This document shows positions 1 through 13,287 of a stretch of DNA of 64,000 nt, piece after piece. The stretch covers positions 286,857 to 350,856 of the forward strand of contig QRDG01000031.1 in the NCBI GenBank assembly GCA_012064385.1, written 5' to 3'. Both the position numbers and the translations under genes were made by a program. The notes under the pieces are model-generated. The model did not search any database, was not told the DNA's origin, and saw only the letters and a program-made list of their open reading frames with translations. This DNA is from Puccinellia tenuiflora. Lineage: Eukaryota > Streptophyta > Magnoliopsida > Poales > Poaceae. How positions within the stretch are numbered: the first letter of the stretch is position 1; the number at the start of each line of letters is the position of its first letter.

Positions 1-1
1 A

Positions 2-94
2 AGCAAAGGAGCTGACACAACTCGTACACTAGATCTATATGCAGAGGCAAAGAGGCCATGGAACATAGCTCAGTTACGTCCCTACTATAGCTAA
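2..94 (+). CDS. C-terminal end of Gypsy pol polyprotein (integrase tail)
   Basis: The frame opening at base 2 is free of stops and ends at TAA 92-94. Its last residues read RPWNIAQLRPYYS, the W-N-(I/A)-x-x-L-(R/K)-x-(Y/F)-Y signature at the C-terminus of plant Gypsy integrases. Only about 30 residues are inside the window. It fixes the element as plus-strand and shows that the long minus-strand ORF downstream is antisense to pol. Seen directly: frame, stop and motif. The integrase assignment is from family knowledge. Confidence 0.7.
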   Translation, partial: SKGADTTRTLDLYAEAKRPWNIAQLRPYYS

Positions 95-657
95 ATTGTA
101 ATAGTTTTTATGAGTTGAAAGGCAAAGAGCCTAGTGAGCCATGCCTAAATGTAATCAAATTGTTATGATCAAAGGAAATAAAGATGGCTTCTCTAAAGTA
201 TGAGTTCTTTAGTCGAGTCACCCAGTGAGTGCGCTTTATTCTTTATATTTGATCGTTGGGTTCTTGGGGCTAGCTTTTCAGAGAAAAAAGTCAGGCTTAG
301 ACCCTTGAACCTGGCTTAGTAGCCGAATTTTCCCTAACTTTCTCACTGGTAAGTTAGATGCAGCCTGCGCAATATGAATAATCTACAGACATGACTTGTC
401 TCTAACTCTTATGAATCCTAAAGGACATAAGAAGTTGGGAGCCTGTCAGCACAAACTGTAAGAGAAGTCATGCATGGCACACTTATTCATCAGTGAAAAA
501 TTAGATGGGTTATAAGAACCAAACAGTGACTTGCATAGATAAGACATATCAATGTCATAGTGGAACAAGCAAGTCATTACAAGCCGATCGGCACAATTTC
601 GGAACAACTAGTTCAAAAAACCAAAAGGTTTACACCAGCAGTGCAGTATTACAAAGT

Positions 658-3600
658 TTAAAAATCATCAAGAGGATGATCAATCTCAGGAGTCGACTTC
701 TTGGCTGGAACTGAGGAGTCCTTCTCAATAGGAGACTTGTCCTTTGCTTGTTTAGTAGAGTCACGAGCTTGCTTCACAGAAGGCTTGGTGGCAACTTTCT
801 TCGTTTGAAAACTGGTACCTCGTGGGCTCCTCATATGTTGAGCTAGCTCTTCTTCTTGAGCCCGGGAATCCCCAGTAGTAGCTCTTGAAGGAGTGGGCGC
901 AGCAGGAGTCTTCAGCACAGGCTCGGCACCAGCTGGGTTACTAAGAACAGGAGCCGCCGATGTAGAAGAACTCGGTCCAGCAGAACATGAGCCACCTGCC
1001 ATTGCCTGTGAGGGGCGACCAAAGTTTACAATTGCAGGAGTCTCCGGGGCAACCCTCTTGTTCTCCAAGTCATAGTGATGAACCCATACCTCAGGGTCCA
1101 TCTTGTTGGCAATCTCATATGCATAAGGACGCACCAGCTTCTCTTCAGCCTTGAAGTCATCCTGAGTAAAGGGTTTGCCATCTTCATGTTGCTCTAGCTT
1201 CCCCATAGTGAGCAGAGCTGGTTCTAGGACAGTTGGATAATAGCTGTGGGCCAGAGCAAGGATCCTGATAGAGGCTCTCCTTAAAGAGGACTGCTTCTAG
1301 AGGCGCACATAGCCCGGTGCCCTAGAAAGCTCATCTACCAGGCGCTCAGGTTCCTTTGGGTACTTGTCCTTGGCATTCAAGTACTTTACCACAGCACGGG
1401 CTCCCTCTTGCAGCCCATGATAGTAATCCGGCATCTCGTGCAATTTCTTGCTAACTGGCAACTTGAGCTTTTGAGAGTCAGGCCCTGCAGAAACAAGTCA
1501 GTGAGTGTAAGTTGATAGTACTTCAGGAAAGTGCAAAGAAGGAGCAAGCAAAGACATAGCTTACCAAAAATATGTTGGCACATGGCTCCAATGCCCTTAC
1601 GACAGGTGTCATAAACTGCTTTTAGCTCATTGTGGGATTTCAGGGCAGTCTTCTTGGCTACCTCAGCTTCTTTCTTGACCTGCTCCAGCTCGGCAGATAA
1701 ATTTTTCAGGTCTTTTTCCAGTTGGAGAGAGTGCTCCTTTTCAGACCGAGCAGTCCTGGCACTAGCAGCTGCCTGGTCCTCCAATTCCTTCATGTCTCTC
1801 TTCATCATGGAAATAAGATTCTGCAAGCACAAGTCAGGACTCACAGGTCATATATGAACAAGTCGGATATACAAGCTATCAGATTTCATAATTACAAGTG
1901 CAAAGGAGGAACTCATGAGCTCCAAGCCGTCACAAGTTAACAACTTGGCGCTTGGGGGCTACTCAGGAGTCAGATTTTTTCTTTGCATACAGAAGCCACA
2001 AGTCCTAGTTAACAAGTTAGCAGCTCCAAGTCGTCACAAGTTAACAACTTGGCGCTTGGGGGCTACTCGCAGAACAGAATTTTTTCTACAAGTTAAGCAT
2101 CAGCTAATCACATTGATCTATAGCTCCAAGTTGTCGCAGGCTGACAACCCGGCGCTTGGGGGCTACTCATGGAAAAAAAATTAGTTACTCTACCTAAGAG
2201 TCATCAAGTTAAAGCCCCAAGTCTTAGAAGAGCTAAGGACTCAGTGCTTGGGGGCTACAGTGTGCAAGTTTTTCTACACAGCAGTTGAGTTAAAGTTCAA
2301 AGTAAAGCACCTATCTTGGCCACAAGTCACCACAGATATGGTGCTTGGGGGCTACTACAATAGGAGGTTACTAGAGAATACAAAGACTAGAAGTCAGAAA
2401 GCTTACATCATGGATAAGCTGGAGAGACCTAAGGGCCAATTGTTCATCATCCTTTAGTCTGGCTGCTTGATCATTTAAATCAATAGCCTCTATCCAAGCC
2501 TCAGAAAAGGACTTGTTGTCAGCCACTCGAAGTCGGCTGTAATCGATGGAGGACTTGGCCGGTTCGTTGAGTTGGGCTGTAGAAGCCGCCTGATGAGGAG
2601 CCGGGGTAGGTTGAGGAATTGCCGTCGGAGTCTCAGTCCCGGAAGAGGACTGGACCAGCAGTGGAGCTTCACCCCGAGTCCTTGGAAGGGACTCGGGGAT
2701 AGTGGGAGCGGTAGTAATGGTAACACCTTCAGATGCAGGTGTGGAAGGAGCTGTCCTTGTGCTTGTCGTTTGAGAAGTCGAAGGAGGGATAGATCCACGA
2801 GCCGATGTGACATCAGCCATATTCTGGAGCTTGGTGACCTTCAGACAAGGCCGAGCCCTGAAATAGACAAAGTCAGACCCGCCAGCAACAACTCCATGAA
2901 AAGGAAACGCAGAAGTCATATGAGTACAAGTAAGCAAAGAAGTCATACCCAGTATTAGTCTCAAGGTCCAGGGAGGCCTAAGAGTCAGAAGAAGTCATAG
3001 ACATGCCAGAGTGATAGGAGTCAGCCTTTTCAGGAGGAGATGTCGACTTCCGTTGATGTGAAACTGTTAAAGGATCAGGAGTTTCTGCAGGACCATCGGA
3101 GCGCAGCTTCCTCTTCCTAGCAGCAAGAACGCTCTGCGTAGATTCTTGAAGTTTAGCAATTGAACTGGCTGATCCAAGGACTCGTGAGAGAGGTACCTTT
3201 GGAACAGCCTCGCGAGACCCATTTCTAGCGGGAGCTGGGGGAGATGAGGAGCGGCTCTTTGCACCAGAAGACTCCTCAGACGAGGTTGGCTGGGCAGTAG
3301 CAGGGCTTGAAGTCGTACGTCCCTGCCCAGTAACAGGAGCCTCCTGGGAGGACTCCTCCTCCTCATCATCTTCAATAGGAGCCTCTTGAGAAGACTCCTC
3401 CTTGTCATCATCTACAATAGCCGCTGCCTCGACATTTTGCTCCGTGACAGAGGCCTCCTCCTCTGCCTCCTCAGGCTCAGCCTCAGCCTCAGTTTCGGCA
3501 TCAGAACTCGGCTTCCAGAAGGAGTCAGTTAACTGCAAAGGGGATAGAAAGACAAGTCAAGTGATGTGAAACAGATATAGCAGTTTAAAGGGAAATCAAT

Positions 3601-4592
3601 AAAGTACTTACGTCGGGAGCCTGATTGGTGGAGCAAAAGGGCTCAAGTCCATAGTGTACTTGGTCCTTCACTGGCTTGCCCGTCAGCTTCTTTATTAATC
3701 GGCCGAGTTCGGGGCCATCAGACAACTTCTCTGAGATGCGGAGATCATCAGTTACACAACGAGTATACTGGCATATCAGCCGAGTCCTAGGACTCAGCGG
3801 CTGAATCCTCCAGGTCGTCCAGCAACGCACCAGATCCATGTTCTCCAGCTTGTGAGACAAGAGAGCCTGGATCCGTGTGATCAAGGACTCGACTTTGGGC
3901 CGGGCGGCCTCTGAGCACCTAGCTTTCAAAAGAGGAGTCGCCTCTAGGCGATCCTCGGAGAAGAGAGGAAGACGGGGCTCACCTGTAGGAGAGGTGTCCT
4001 TACAGTAAAAGAAGGTTTTGTGCCAATCCTTGATACGGTTAGGAAAGACAGGTTTGGGAAAGACAGAATTTAGGCGGCGCTGGAGAGCAATAGCGCCGCA
4101 CTGAAGAAGAGGACCCCCAGAGGTCTCAGGCTGGGGGTTGCAATAGAAAAGCTCGAGCCAGAGATCAAGGTCTGGATTGATTTGGAGGTAGTCCTCGCAG
4201 AGGGTGACAAAGTTCGAGAGGGTTAAGACAGAGTTGGGCGCCAAGTCATGGATGCGCAACTTGTAGAAATCGAGGACTTGGCGGAAGAACAAGTTACCCG
4301 GGGGAGTGAATCCACGGAAGAGATGCTCAGAGAAGATCACGACCTCCCCCTTCGCCGGAGAGGGCACCGCTTCATTTCCTGGAGCACGGGCCTTGACATT
4401 GGAGGGGAGGAGACCAGCAAGCTAGTACCCTTTGATCTGCTCGGCCGTTGTGGTAGATCCGCCCCAATCTGCGGAGATGGATCGCTTGGACGAGGAAGTC
4501 GTGGCGGCGGCAGCCGTGGCGGCGATGTCGATTGTCCGGCTGGACGTGGAAGCCTTGGCCTTGGGAGCAGCATTGGAGCGCTTGGGGGCCAT
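658..4592 (-). pseudogene. Spliced antisense ORF of Tat element (Transposase_28-like), with two in-frame stops
   Basis: The start is ATG at 4592-4590 (MAPKRSNAAPKAK). Exons I can place are 4592-3612 (donor GTAAGT), 3532 to about 2978, 2857-2407 (donor GTAAGC), 1820-1565 (donor GTAAGC) and 1485-658. Exon 1 carries the grass domain called putative gypsy type transposon (Transposase_28), with FSEHLFRGFTPP and a W-E/L-rich stretch. Exon 2 is acidic and Ser/Pro-rich. Exon 4 is a Lys/Glu-rich coiled coil. The last exon has the HHYDLE stretch and a low-complexity tail. A TAG at 4424-4422 interrupts exon 1 and another in-frame TAG lies near 1300 in exon 5, so this copy is probably dead. Function is unknown. 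The splice from exon 2 to exon 3 is the least certain. Confidence 0.65.
1917..2363 (+). repeat. Five degenerate repeats with polypurine-tract-like core GCTTGGGGGCTAC
   Basis: Five units of roughly 60-100 bp each contain (G/T)GCTTGGGGGCTAC, centred near 1955, 2060, 2155, 2250 and 2347. The first three also share AGCTCCAAG(C/T)(C/T)GTC. The core closely matches the element's own polypurine tract, TTCGGGGGCTAC, at 5148-5159. The array lies within the third intron of the antisense ORF. Tandem repeats near the 3' end are known in Tat elements. Confidence 0.75.
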
Positions 4593-5147
4593 GGCGTCCT
4601 TGCAAAGCGAGCTGCGCGCGAGAGAGAGAATGAGCGGGAGGAAGAAGAAGATTTGAAGCGAAAGGGCAAGTGAGGGTTTTTCGGACCCCACCTTTGGCAA
4701 CTTATAAGGGGAAAAACCCTAGAAAGTTACGGGGATGTTCCACATTAACAGTGCGAAAAATATGGAGACGTCCGCGGAAATTTCGTGGTCAAAGATACGG
4801 CTGTCAAAGTCAAACAGAGTAAATCTGATAAAATCAAGACACAGTAGTGGAAAGAAAAGCCGGCTTGTCTCAGAACGGCGAGTCCTGTGTCTGCAAGAAA
4901 ACGGGAAGAGTCAAATTCCTCAGAGCTAGCTCATAAGAGCCACAACAAACTCGGCCAGCTGATGCAAAGGCAAGAGTGGTGGGCTTGAGCAAAGGGCGAG
5001 GAAGGGCTCATTTTATATGTGTGTTATGTTTTTTATGCAGGAATTCATCTTGGAGCTAGCAGCAGGCGACTTTTGAGCTTGTGACTCCAATCGGAGAAGT
5101 CGGACCAAGGGGTCGGAGGATGCCGCCAAAACTACTCTCAAGATAAA

Positions 5148-5159
5148 TTCGGGGGCTAC
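5148..5159 (+). promoter_or_regulatory. Polypurine tract of the Tat-lineage Gypsy element
   Basis: TTCGGGGGCTAC ends immediately before the LTR start TGATGGGG at 5160. Position and G-richness fit the plus-strand priming site. Confidence 0.7.
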
Positions 5160-5803
5160 TGATGGGGGGATACTTTATAGGTAGGCCCATGGACCTGGAA
5201 AGTAGACCCGCCAAGACCAAGAAGGCCAAAGTCGGGTCGCACTTAAGGTTACATGGGCTGGGCTGGAGACAAGCCGACCAAGGCCCATGAAGAAGGAAGG
5301 ACTCGTCAAAGAGGAGTCCCAGTACAACCTGGAGTTCTAACTTGGAGGATCAAGACATGGAATAGGACTCCGTGTCCAAGTATGACCCGGTGTAAACTTG
5401 TAAGTCCAGGGACCCGACCGCCTTTATAAGGAGGGCCCTGGATCTTAGATCGATAAGCTAAGCCAAGCAATCCAGAACCCGCAACACCGGACCAGACCCC
5501 AAAGAGGTTGAAGTCATCGACTCCCCAGATAGGAGTCGAAACCTTGTAATCGAGAATTAGTCCAAGCAATAAAGCCAAAGCAGGAAGTAGGTCTTTACCT
5601 CGATCTAGAGGGACCGAACCTGGGTAAATCCTTGTCCTTAGGCGAGATTAATAGCTCCTACGTACTTCGATCACCAATGGCCCCACAACTCATCTTCCCT
5701 GAGGAAGAACTTGCCTTGACAACCCCACGACATACGTAGACACGGTGGAAGATGCAATCCTCCAAACAGCCAACACGGTAGATCATGCAAACACTATGCA
5801 TCA
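5160..5803 (+). repeat. 3' LTR of the Tat-lineage Gypsy element
   Basis: It runs from TGATG at 5160 to CATCA at 5799-5803, a matching terminal inverted repeat. A TATA-like TTTATAAG lies at 5423-5430, in the right place for a U3 promoter. Length is 644 bp. The bases just after it are ATAAA. Confidence 0.75.
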
Positions 5804-6713
5804 ATAAAAAATTGTAATGATAAGTTGATATGCTTCATTATAAATAAATATAACCCAATTGAAATAATAACATACACAATCATTGAGGCGGCTCTGGTTA
5901 AGAAACGGAAGCAACCGACAAACATATTGACATCAATATATTATTTATTAGCTTCATCATGGGAGTCTTAACGACAACAATTCTTGTCGACGGGAACTGC
6001 TTCGCTCAGGATTTTTTGTATGGTGTCACCGAGTATAATTCAATGAATGTAGATATGTTACCCTATGGATTTCACAACTGGGCAACCCTAACATGACAAT
6101 CAGTGAATCTTCTCAAGGATCTAAACACTTAATGGTGACATTTCTTTAGAATACACGTTGTATCGTATTTAATAAAAGAAAAAAACAAAGTGGCTTGAAA
6201 ACAACGCCTTTCAACATGCAACGCTAATTTGAAGACTAGCCACCACACATATTGGGACTCACCCAAACTGAACAACAAATCCGTGTCTCGCCCAACGCCT
6301 GTCACATTTGAAGAAGGACATCTTCCTCCAAATTTCCCTTGTCGGCGTACCATCCACCCTTGAGTGCTTAAAAGAGTCGGCGTGTAGGTAGCAGAACTTG
6401 GTCGGTCCCGAGAAAGGTATCATATTGGACTCACCAACAACGACGTACATTGTGGCCCTGAAGTTCCATTCGGAGCAGCGGCAAACAACAGAGCAACACC
6501 ACACAAATCCAATGTGCTCCTCCAAACTATATCACCAAAATTGATGCTTCCAACAAAGAAACGACGTCAAGGCCAATGAAATCGCCGATCCCGAACCAAA
6601 ACTAGGCTTTCGTCCTGGAGACAACAATTTGAGTGAGAGAGGGGGTGTCAGCACTCCTCGCCTCCAAGGAGAGGAACAACGCCCATAGGTTTTATCGTCA
6701 GCACAACCGATCG
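5804..6713. other. Intergenic stretch, no recognisable feature
   Basis: I see no coding, RNA or repeat feature I can name between the Tat LTR and the copia LTR. Short frames on the minus strand (6129-6525) resemble nothing I know. Confidence 0.5.
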
Positions 6714-8474
6714 TGAAGGGGTCGTTGCATAGAAAACAAAAATTTTCCTACGAAACAAGAGGAAGAAACCCCAAGGATCTAGATCTATTAGACGAAGGTA
6801 GCGAAGGTGAGATCCAATCTCTTACCCTTGAAGATTGAATAAACGTGTTTTGTCGGTGCAGGGGTTGGCTTGTCGATCCCCACAACTAGACTCATCTAGT
6901 CGCGAGGAGATGTATTTCCTCGAGATCCAATCCGATGGAGCACCGCATGAGTAGCACCGCGGTATCCACACGTACAGCTCGATGAAGACTTCCTCTCCTT
7001 GATCCCGCAAGCGATGAGGAAGTGGCTCGTGAGATCCCAGTAGCACGACGGCGTGGTGGTGGATATGGTGGAGAAATTCCTGCAGGGCTTCGCCAGGCGG
7101 CTGCAGGAGAGGGGAGGGAGGTGGGAGAGGGAGGCCGGCGGCTAGGGTTCCATGGGGTGCGCCCCAGCCCTCCCCTCCTCCTTATATAGGCATGGGGGGC
7201 AGCCCTTTCCCCTCCCCCAAGTCCTAAGAGCGGCCGGCCAAGGAGAAACTTACCCCCCAAGACAGCCCCTAGGGTTTTGGGGCCCTTTTCATATGTTGGG
7301 CCACATGGGCCTTTGGGGTTAGGTGCGGCGAGCCCATGTGGGCTGCTGCACCTCCCCTCGGTCCATGTGGGACCTTCTAGGTTTGTGGCCCGTCAAGGTG
7401 GGACCCTTCGGAACCTTCTGGAACCTTCTAGAATCTTCCGGTACTCTGCCGGAATTTTCCCAAACTTTTCCGGAACCCTGGAAACCACTTTCCTTATATG
7501 AAACTTTATCTCCGGACTCTTCCGAAGCTCCTCGTGATATCTAGGATATCATCCGAGACACCGAATCAACATTTGATTACACCATTTACTTATCTCACTA
7601 AAACCCTAGCTACATCTAAGCCTTAAGTGTGTGACCCTATGGGTTCGAGAATATGCAGACATGATCCGATCAATAATCAATAGCGGGACCGGGATGCCCA
7701 TATTGACTCCTACATATTCAACGAAGTTCCTTATCGATTGAACCATGATGCCGGAGATTCTTAATCTCGTATACGATTCCCTTTGTCTCACCGATATATA
7801 ACTTGCCCGAGATTCGATCGTCGATATCTCCATATCTAGTTTCATCTCGTTACCTGGCAAGTTCTCTTTACTCGTCCATAATATAGGATCTCCGTGATTA
7901 ACACTTAATCACATGGTTGCAACCTTTTTTATGCTATATTACTAAGAGGGCCCAGAGATATCTTTTCCGTCACAAGGAAGGACAAATCCCACTCTTGATT
8001 CATGTCACCCAACAAATACCATCGGAGATACCTGAAAGCCACCTTTATAATCACCCAGTTACGAAGTGACGTTTGATGTCCACAAAGTATTCCTCCGGTA
8101 AACAGGAGTGACATAATCTCATGGTCTAAGGAAACTATATATACTTGGCATACTAAAAGCGTTGGCAATGAAACTGTGTGACACGATCAATTGCAACTCT
8201 TTATTATCGGGTCTTGTCCATCACATCATTACTCCTAATGATATGACTCCGTTATCAAGTGACTATAACAAATCCATGGTTAGGAAACTCTAACCATCTC
8301 TTGACTAACGAACTAGTCCGGTAGAGGCTTACTAGGGACACCTGGTTGTTTATATTCCACACATGTATTATGTTTCCAATTAATACAATTATAGCATGGA
8401 TAATAAACTATTATCATAAACATGAATATGCTAATAAACCATTTTATTATTGCATCTAGGGCATATTCCCAATA
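6714..8474 (-). repeat. 3' LTR (left copy) of copia element
   Basis: 1761 bp, from TGAAGGGGTCG on the plus strand to CCCAATA. It is nearly the same as 13301-15062. The 5 bases to its left are GATCG. Confidence 0.85.
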
Positions 8475-8489
8475 GTCTCCCACTTGCAC
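8475..8489 (-). promoter_or_regulatory. Polypurine tract of copia element
   Basis: The minus strand reads GTGCAAGTGGGAGAC directly before the 3' LTR, the usual tract of Angela/BARE elements. Confidence 0.75.
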
Positions 8490-11400
8490 TAGAGTCAATA
8501 ATCTAGTTTACATTTTCTCGATCCAACACTCATGGTGTCTAACACTCATGGAGTCTCAGTGCTGATCATGTTTGCTCGTGGAAGAGGTTTTGTCCGTGTT
8601 CTGTACTATACAGTTCTTTATGTTCTTTGCAAAACGTTAACGTCACCTAATTTGACATTACTTTATCATCTCATGATAAACCTATTATCATCACATGATA
8701 ATTCTCATCATCACATGATGAATATAATATATTTGGTTAAAGAGTGATATTTTTCGTTTCCCATTATGCCTACATGACGTATGATCAGTCAAAAGGAACT
8801 TTCACATAGCATGTGTGCCTGGAACTCACTCAGTCTTGAAACAAAATTTCTCAAACCAAAATATTATATATTTTAATCCTTGAATTAATCATATACTCCT
8901 ATATGTTGTAGACTCACAAATCGACAGTGCTATACTTTTCACTTCGATATTTCCAATCATGCTTTCGTTGCGCTTCTGCCTTTATGAGATTTCCAATCTT
9001 GTTTGGTTTTATGACTTCAACCAAGTCTACCAATCTCTAGATTCTATTATCTCAACTCCATGAAAAATGACTCCTCACTTAACATGTTCTTCTAACCAAG
9101 AACTTGGGTCACATATCGTCAAATACAAACACATGGTTCTTATATGTTTAGACCTATGAACCATTCATAGTGAATACCAACATATCCTTCAACCATCAAT
9201 TTTGTACTGAGTTATCAACTCAATGTTTCACCTATTTCTCACAAGCAGATAAACCTTTCTTCTCTTGTTTTATTTTGAACTCCTTCAAAATCTTACTTAG
9301 GTTAAACATCCTGACATAATGCTTTATCAAACATATCTATCCTCCATAGATACATCCATCTCCATGGATATTTGACGTTCAAATTAACTTCATAAGTTAT
9401 ATGTTGGTTCCTGACTCATTTATCGACAAAATACGCATCTATCTCCATAGATATTTGACATTCAAATTAACTTCACAAGTTATGCGTTTGGTTCCTGAAA
9501 TATTTACAACATTTATGAAATCTCTATTTCATATAAACAAGATATTGTAAACTCCCACTCAAATATACACCATACACATATTAAATTGTGAAACCACTTT
9601 GACTCCCACTCAGAAATATGTTATCTTTATATTTGACCATGATTTAACTAGATCCCACTCAAACATATGTCTCCACATATTTTGATCTTGGAAAATAATT
9701 TCTGCTCTAACTTAATATATGTCACCACATATGTTAATTAGATCCCACTCAGTTTCTTATGCACTTTCTCGATATTTTGGACACCTCCAAAAATCTTAAT
9801 TAACTTTTAAAATTCAAGAACTCATATACGAAACGCTAGTACTTTGCTAGCTTTAAGTTTTATTTATTCTCTACAAAACCCCTTTTGAGGAATAAATATG
9901 TGAAACATCACTTTCACAAAATCAAGCAACAATTACTTTGTGATTTAAACTTAACATCGAATGACTCTTAGTCACTTTCGTATTTAAGGCTTCTATTTCT
10001 TCTTTGTAGTTTCGTAGGTATGTCTTGTTTCTAAAACATGACAAGTAAATCATGAATATTATTTTGTAACCTGACAAAAATTTATATTCTTGAATCCTAC
10101 TTTTCTGTAGACAAGCTAAACCGAAATTCAATGATCACCATCATTAATTCCTTCAAGTGTCAAGTTTTAACCAACATAGCACTTTACATATGTGCCACTT
10201 GATACATAAACAAGCAAGGTTTTAGCTTTTCCATTTATTCCAACAATTATTTTATCAATGAAACCTTTTCACGACAAACTACTAAAATACTTAGCACAAC
10301 CAACAAATTGGTTTGCCCCTTTTAGTCTCATATTGTGGAATCACATTCATAGTCACACTTATGAATATACTACAACATTATTCGCAATAGTCTCTAATTA
10401 TCTCATAATTACCACGACTTCTCATAACTCATATGGAATCGTTTATGCGAATCATTAAATAGATCCTTATTTCTAAACAGAGTGTTTATCAAATAAATCT
10501 AAATGCTATTATTAAACCCCGAAGTAAAACCCTTCTTTGAGACCACACAATATCAAATAGTGTGTGATTACAATATCTTAGGACATATCAAACGCCTTTG
10601 AAATATTCTAAATATTGTGATTTGTGATAACACTTGTCACAAGTCCACATACTAACATATAACTCAAATATTTCGTCTCTTTTGATCAAATCATAAAGAC
10701 TCAATTTTCTTGTTAACTTAATATCCTAAACTCCAGAATTTTATTTGATCTCATCAAATATCATAACTTGAACAAATATATCTATTTACTCATATCATTT
10801 ATGATGGAGTGCACAAAATAATGACATCTAACATTTGCTGAAAATACAACCAACACTTGTGTTTTATTTTCGGCAACTCATGACACACTTCCAAAGGGTG
10901 GCATTTTAGTCATACTCCTTCAATAAGGCGCATTGATAAAACATCAAAATGTTTATTCAATCTTTAGCACGACTAAAACAATTGTCATTATTAAGTTTTG
11001 GATATCTTTAGTATGTCTCTTATTTATAAATGTTCAACCAATTTATCATCTAGATTATAATAAGAATAATACACTTATAATCGAAACTTGTGATTTCCAA
11101 AAAAGGATCACTCATGAAAATAGAACAACCATTGTCTATAACATGAATAACCGTCTCACATAAGCAAGACACACTAATCAAAATCACACTTAATTCGATT
11201 ACAAAACTTATTCAAATCCTCTAATCAAAACGATAAATGTAGAGACAGATCGTTGCCAGCATCAACTCCTTGATTGCCACCATTCCGCAACGTCTTCCTA
11301 GATCCTTTATGCAAATCTCAAGCAGCAGGTTCTGTTTTAAAACAGAATGAGTATCAAATACTTATCGAAACCGCCACAATTGCAATTTGGACTTGAACAC

Positions 11401-13287
11401 TTATAACTTGTATATCACTATATACTTTCTGCATTGTCAACTTCTCTTGCTATGGGTTCCACTTTGACATGACGCGGCCGAGACACAAACTCACAGAAAG
11501 TGATCAAATCCCTTCCCATGACCTAGTCTCCGACATAATTCTTGAAGCTGGGGAGAAGCGAGCGTAGCACCCCATCTATCGCAAAATCGTCATTCAGCTC
11601 GTGGTTCCTAACATCTACCAGAGTATAATACATCTTATGCATTTTCCTCAGGCGTTTGTTCCAAGCAAGTGTTTTCTTCCATCTTGAGTGAAAGAAACTT
11701 GTTCAGACATTCAAACCTTGCAATTCTAACTTGTGCTATGAACCTTTGTTTCAGCTCATCGACAATCTCCATTGTGCTCAAGTTGTGGAATTGATTACTC
11801 AGGTCGGAATTCATGACGGTGCACATCATCCACTTGACTTTCAAGTAGGTGGTTCAAAACCACTCCATGTACTCTTCATAACTTGCAGAAATATTTGGGC
11901 ATTCTTCTAATGGTTCATCTAACACGTAGAGCTGAGCATGGGTGTTTAGGACTTCTCTCAGACGTAGGTACCACTTAACAAAATTGACCCATCGAGACGC
12001 AGTTTTTCAACAACAAACAGACTACCGTAGTCGACCATGATCTACAAGGATTTTTGCAAAGACATCTTGGGACTTTTGTTTATGATAATTTTAGTTCATC
12101 TTAATCAAAATTACTACATGAACTCCCACTAAACTCAACATCTCTCAGGTTGTTTTAGTGACACACGATCCAAATCCACTACACCACAACCGATCATCAC
12201 GTGAGATGATGTAGCTTCAAAGGTGAACATCACCATGTTGATCATATCATCCATATGACTCATGTTTAACCTTTCGGTTCTTGTGTTCCGATGCCATGTC
12301 TGTACATGCTAGGCTCGTCAAGGAAACCGTAGTATTTCCACGTGTGTAAATCTGGCTTACACCCGTTGTATGGGAACGTAGAATCTATCACACCCGATCA
12401 TCACGTGGTGCATCGAAACGAAGAACTTTGGCAACGGTGCATACTAGGGGATAACACATCTTGATATTAACGTGAGAGATCACCTTATCATGCTACCGTC
12501 GCGATCACATCTAAGCATAACAATAAGGTGCATAAAAGGATTAACATCACATGCAATTCATAATTGTGATATGATATGGCCTTTCTTCTTGTGCCTTTGA
12601 TCTCCATCTCCAAAGCACCGGCATGATCTCCATCACCGGTATGATCTCCATCATTGTGGCGCCATCACCATGGTTGTCCACCAACTATTGCAACTACAAC
12701 TAATGCTACTCTTAGCAATAAAGTAAAGCAATTACATGGTGATTCAATGACACGCAGGTCACATAAAATAATAGACAACCATATGGCTCCTGCCGGTTGC
12801 CGTACTCATCGACATGCAAGTCGTGAAAGATTACAAACATGATCATTGCATACATTATCACAAATCACACATTGGCCATACCACATCACATGACCCCCTG
12901 CAATAACAAGTTAGATGTCCTCTACTTTGTTTATGCAATTTTTACGTGGCTTGGGTCAATGAGATAGAACCGTTCTAATCTACGCAAAAACCACAACGGT
13001 GATATAGTAGTTGCTTATTTACTCATCCTTTTGAAAGGCCTTCCATTGAAAATTGCATCTTCACTAAAGTAAGAGAAACAGACACCCGCCAGCCACTTAT
13101 GCAATACAAGTTGCATGTCAGTCGTGGAACCGGTCTCTCGTGCGTGGACGAGTAAGGTTGGTCCGGGCCGCTTCAATCTCACAATACCGCAAAGATGCAA
13201 AGTGCACGCTAGAAGGTAGCAACATAAAATATCAACGCACACAACTCCTTGTGTTCTAATCGCACCAACATCTACGGATAGATCTAG
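8490..13287 (-). other. Decayed AT-rich interior of the copia element
   Basis: No pol motif (integrase, reverse transcriptase or RNase H) can be read. A gag remnant lies at 11635-11844. A direct repeat with the phrase ATATTTGA(C)(G/A)TTCAAATTAACTTCA occurs near 9370 and 9455. The part nearest the primer-binding site (12122-13300) resembles 38838-40005. Either the pol region has decayed or this was a non-autonomous family member. Confidence 0.6.
11635..11844 (-). pseudogene. Copia gag remnant
   Basis: The minus-strand frame reads in part MNSDLSNQFHNLSTMEIVDEL, then FECLNKFLSLKMEE, which matches the plant copia gag pattern (MNSELQ..., hydrophobic helix, KMEEG-type segment). Only about 70 codons remain open and there are stops on both sides. 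Confidence 0.6.

Larger units (their letters stand above)
1..5803 (+). mobile_element. 3' part of a Tat-lineage Ty3/Gypsy retrotransposon
   Basis: On the plus strand the order is the end of the pol reading frame (2-94), a long region with a spliced ORF on the opposite strand (658-4592), a polypurine tract ending at 5159 and a 644-bp LTR (5160-5803). An antisense ORF between pol and the 3' LTR is a known trait of plant Tat elements such as Grande and RIRE2, so I place it in that lineage. The 5' LTR, gag and most of pol lie left of the window, so the target duplication cannot be checked. The family name within Triticeae is not determined. Confidence 0.8.

Noticed and set aside
505..714. Plus-strand 69-aa frame after the pol end
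   Set aside because: No domain or codon pattern, and it overlaps the last exon of the antisense ORF.
1917..2363. Possible CRISPR-like array
   Set aside because: Repeats are degenerate and of uneven spacing, the context is a plant retrotransposon, and the core equals the element's polypurine tract.
6822..7260. Arg/Pro-rich minus-strand frames at 6822-7260 and 13409-14129
   Set aside because: They are the GC-rich leader part of the copia LTRs, repeated in all three LTR copies. Not genes.
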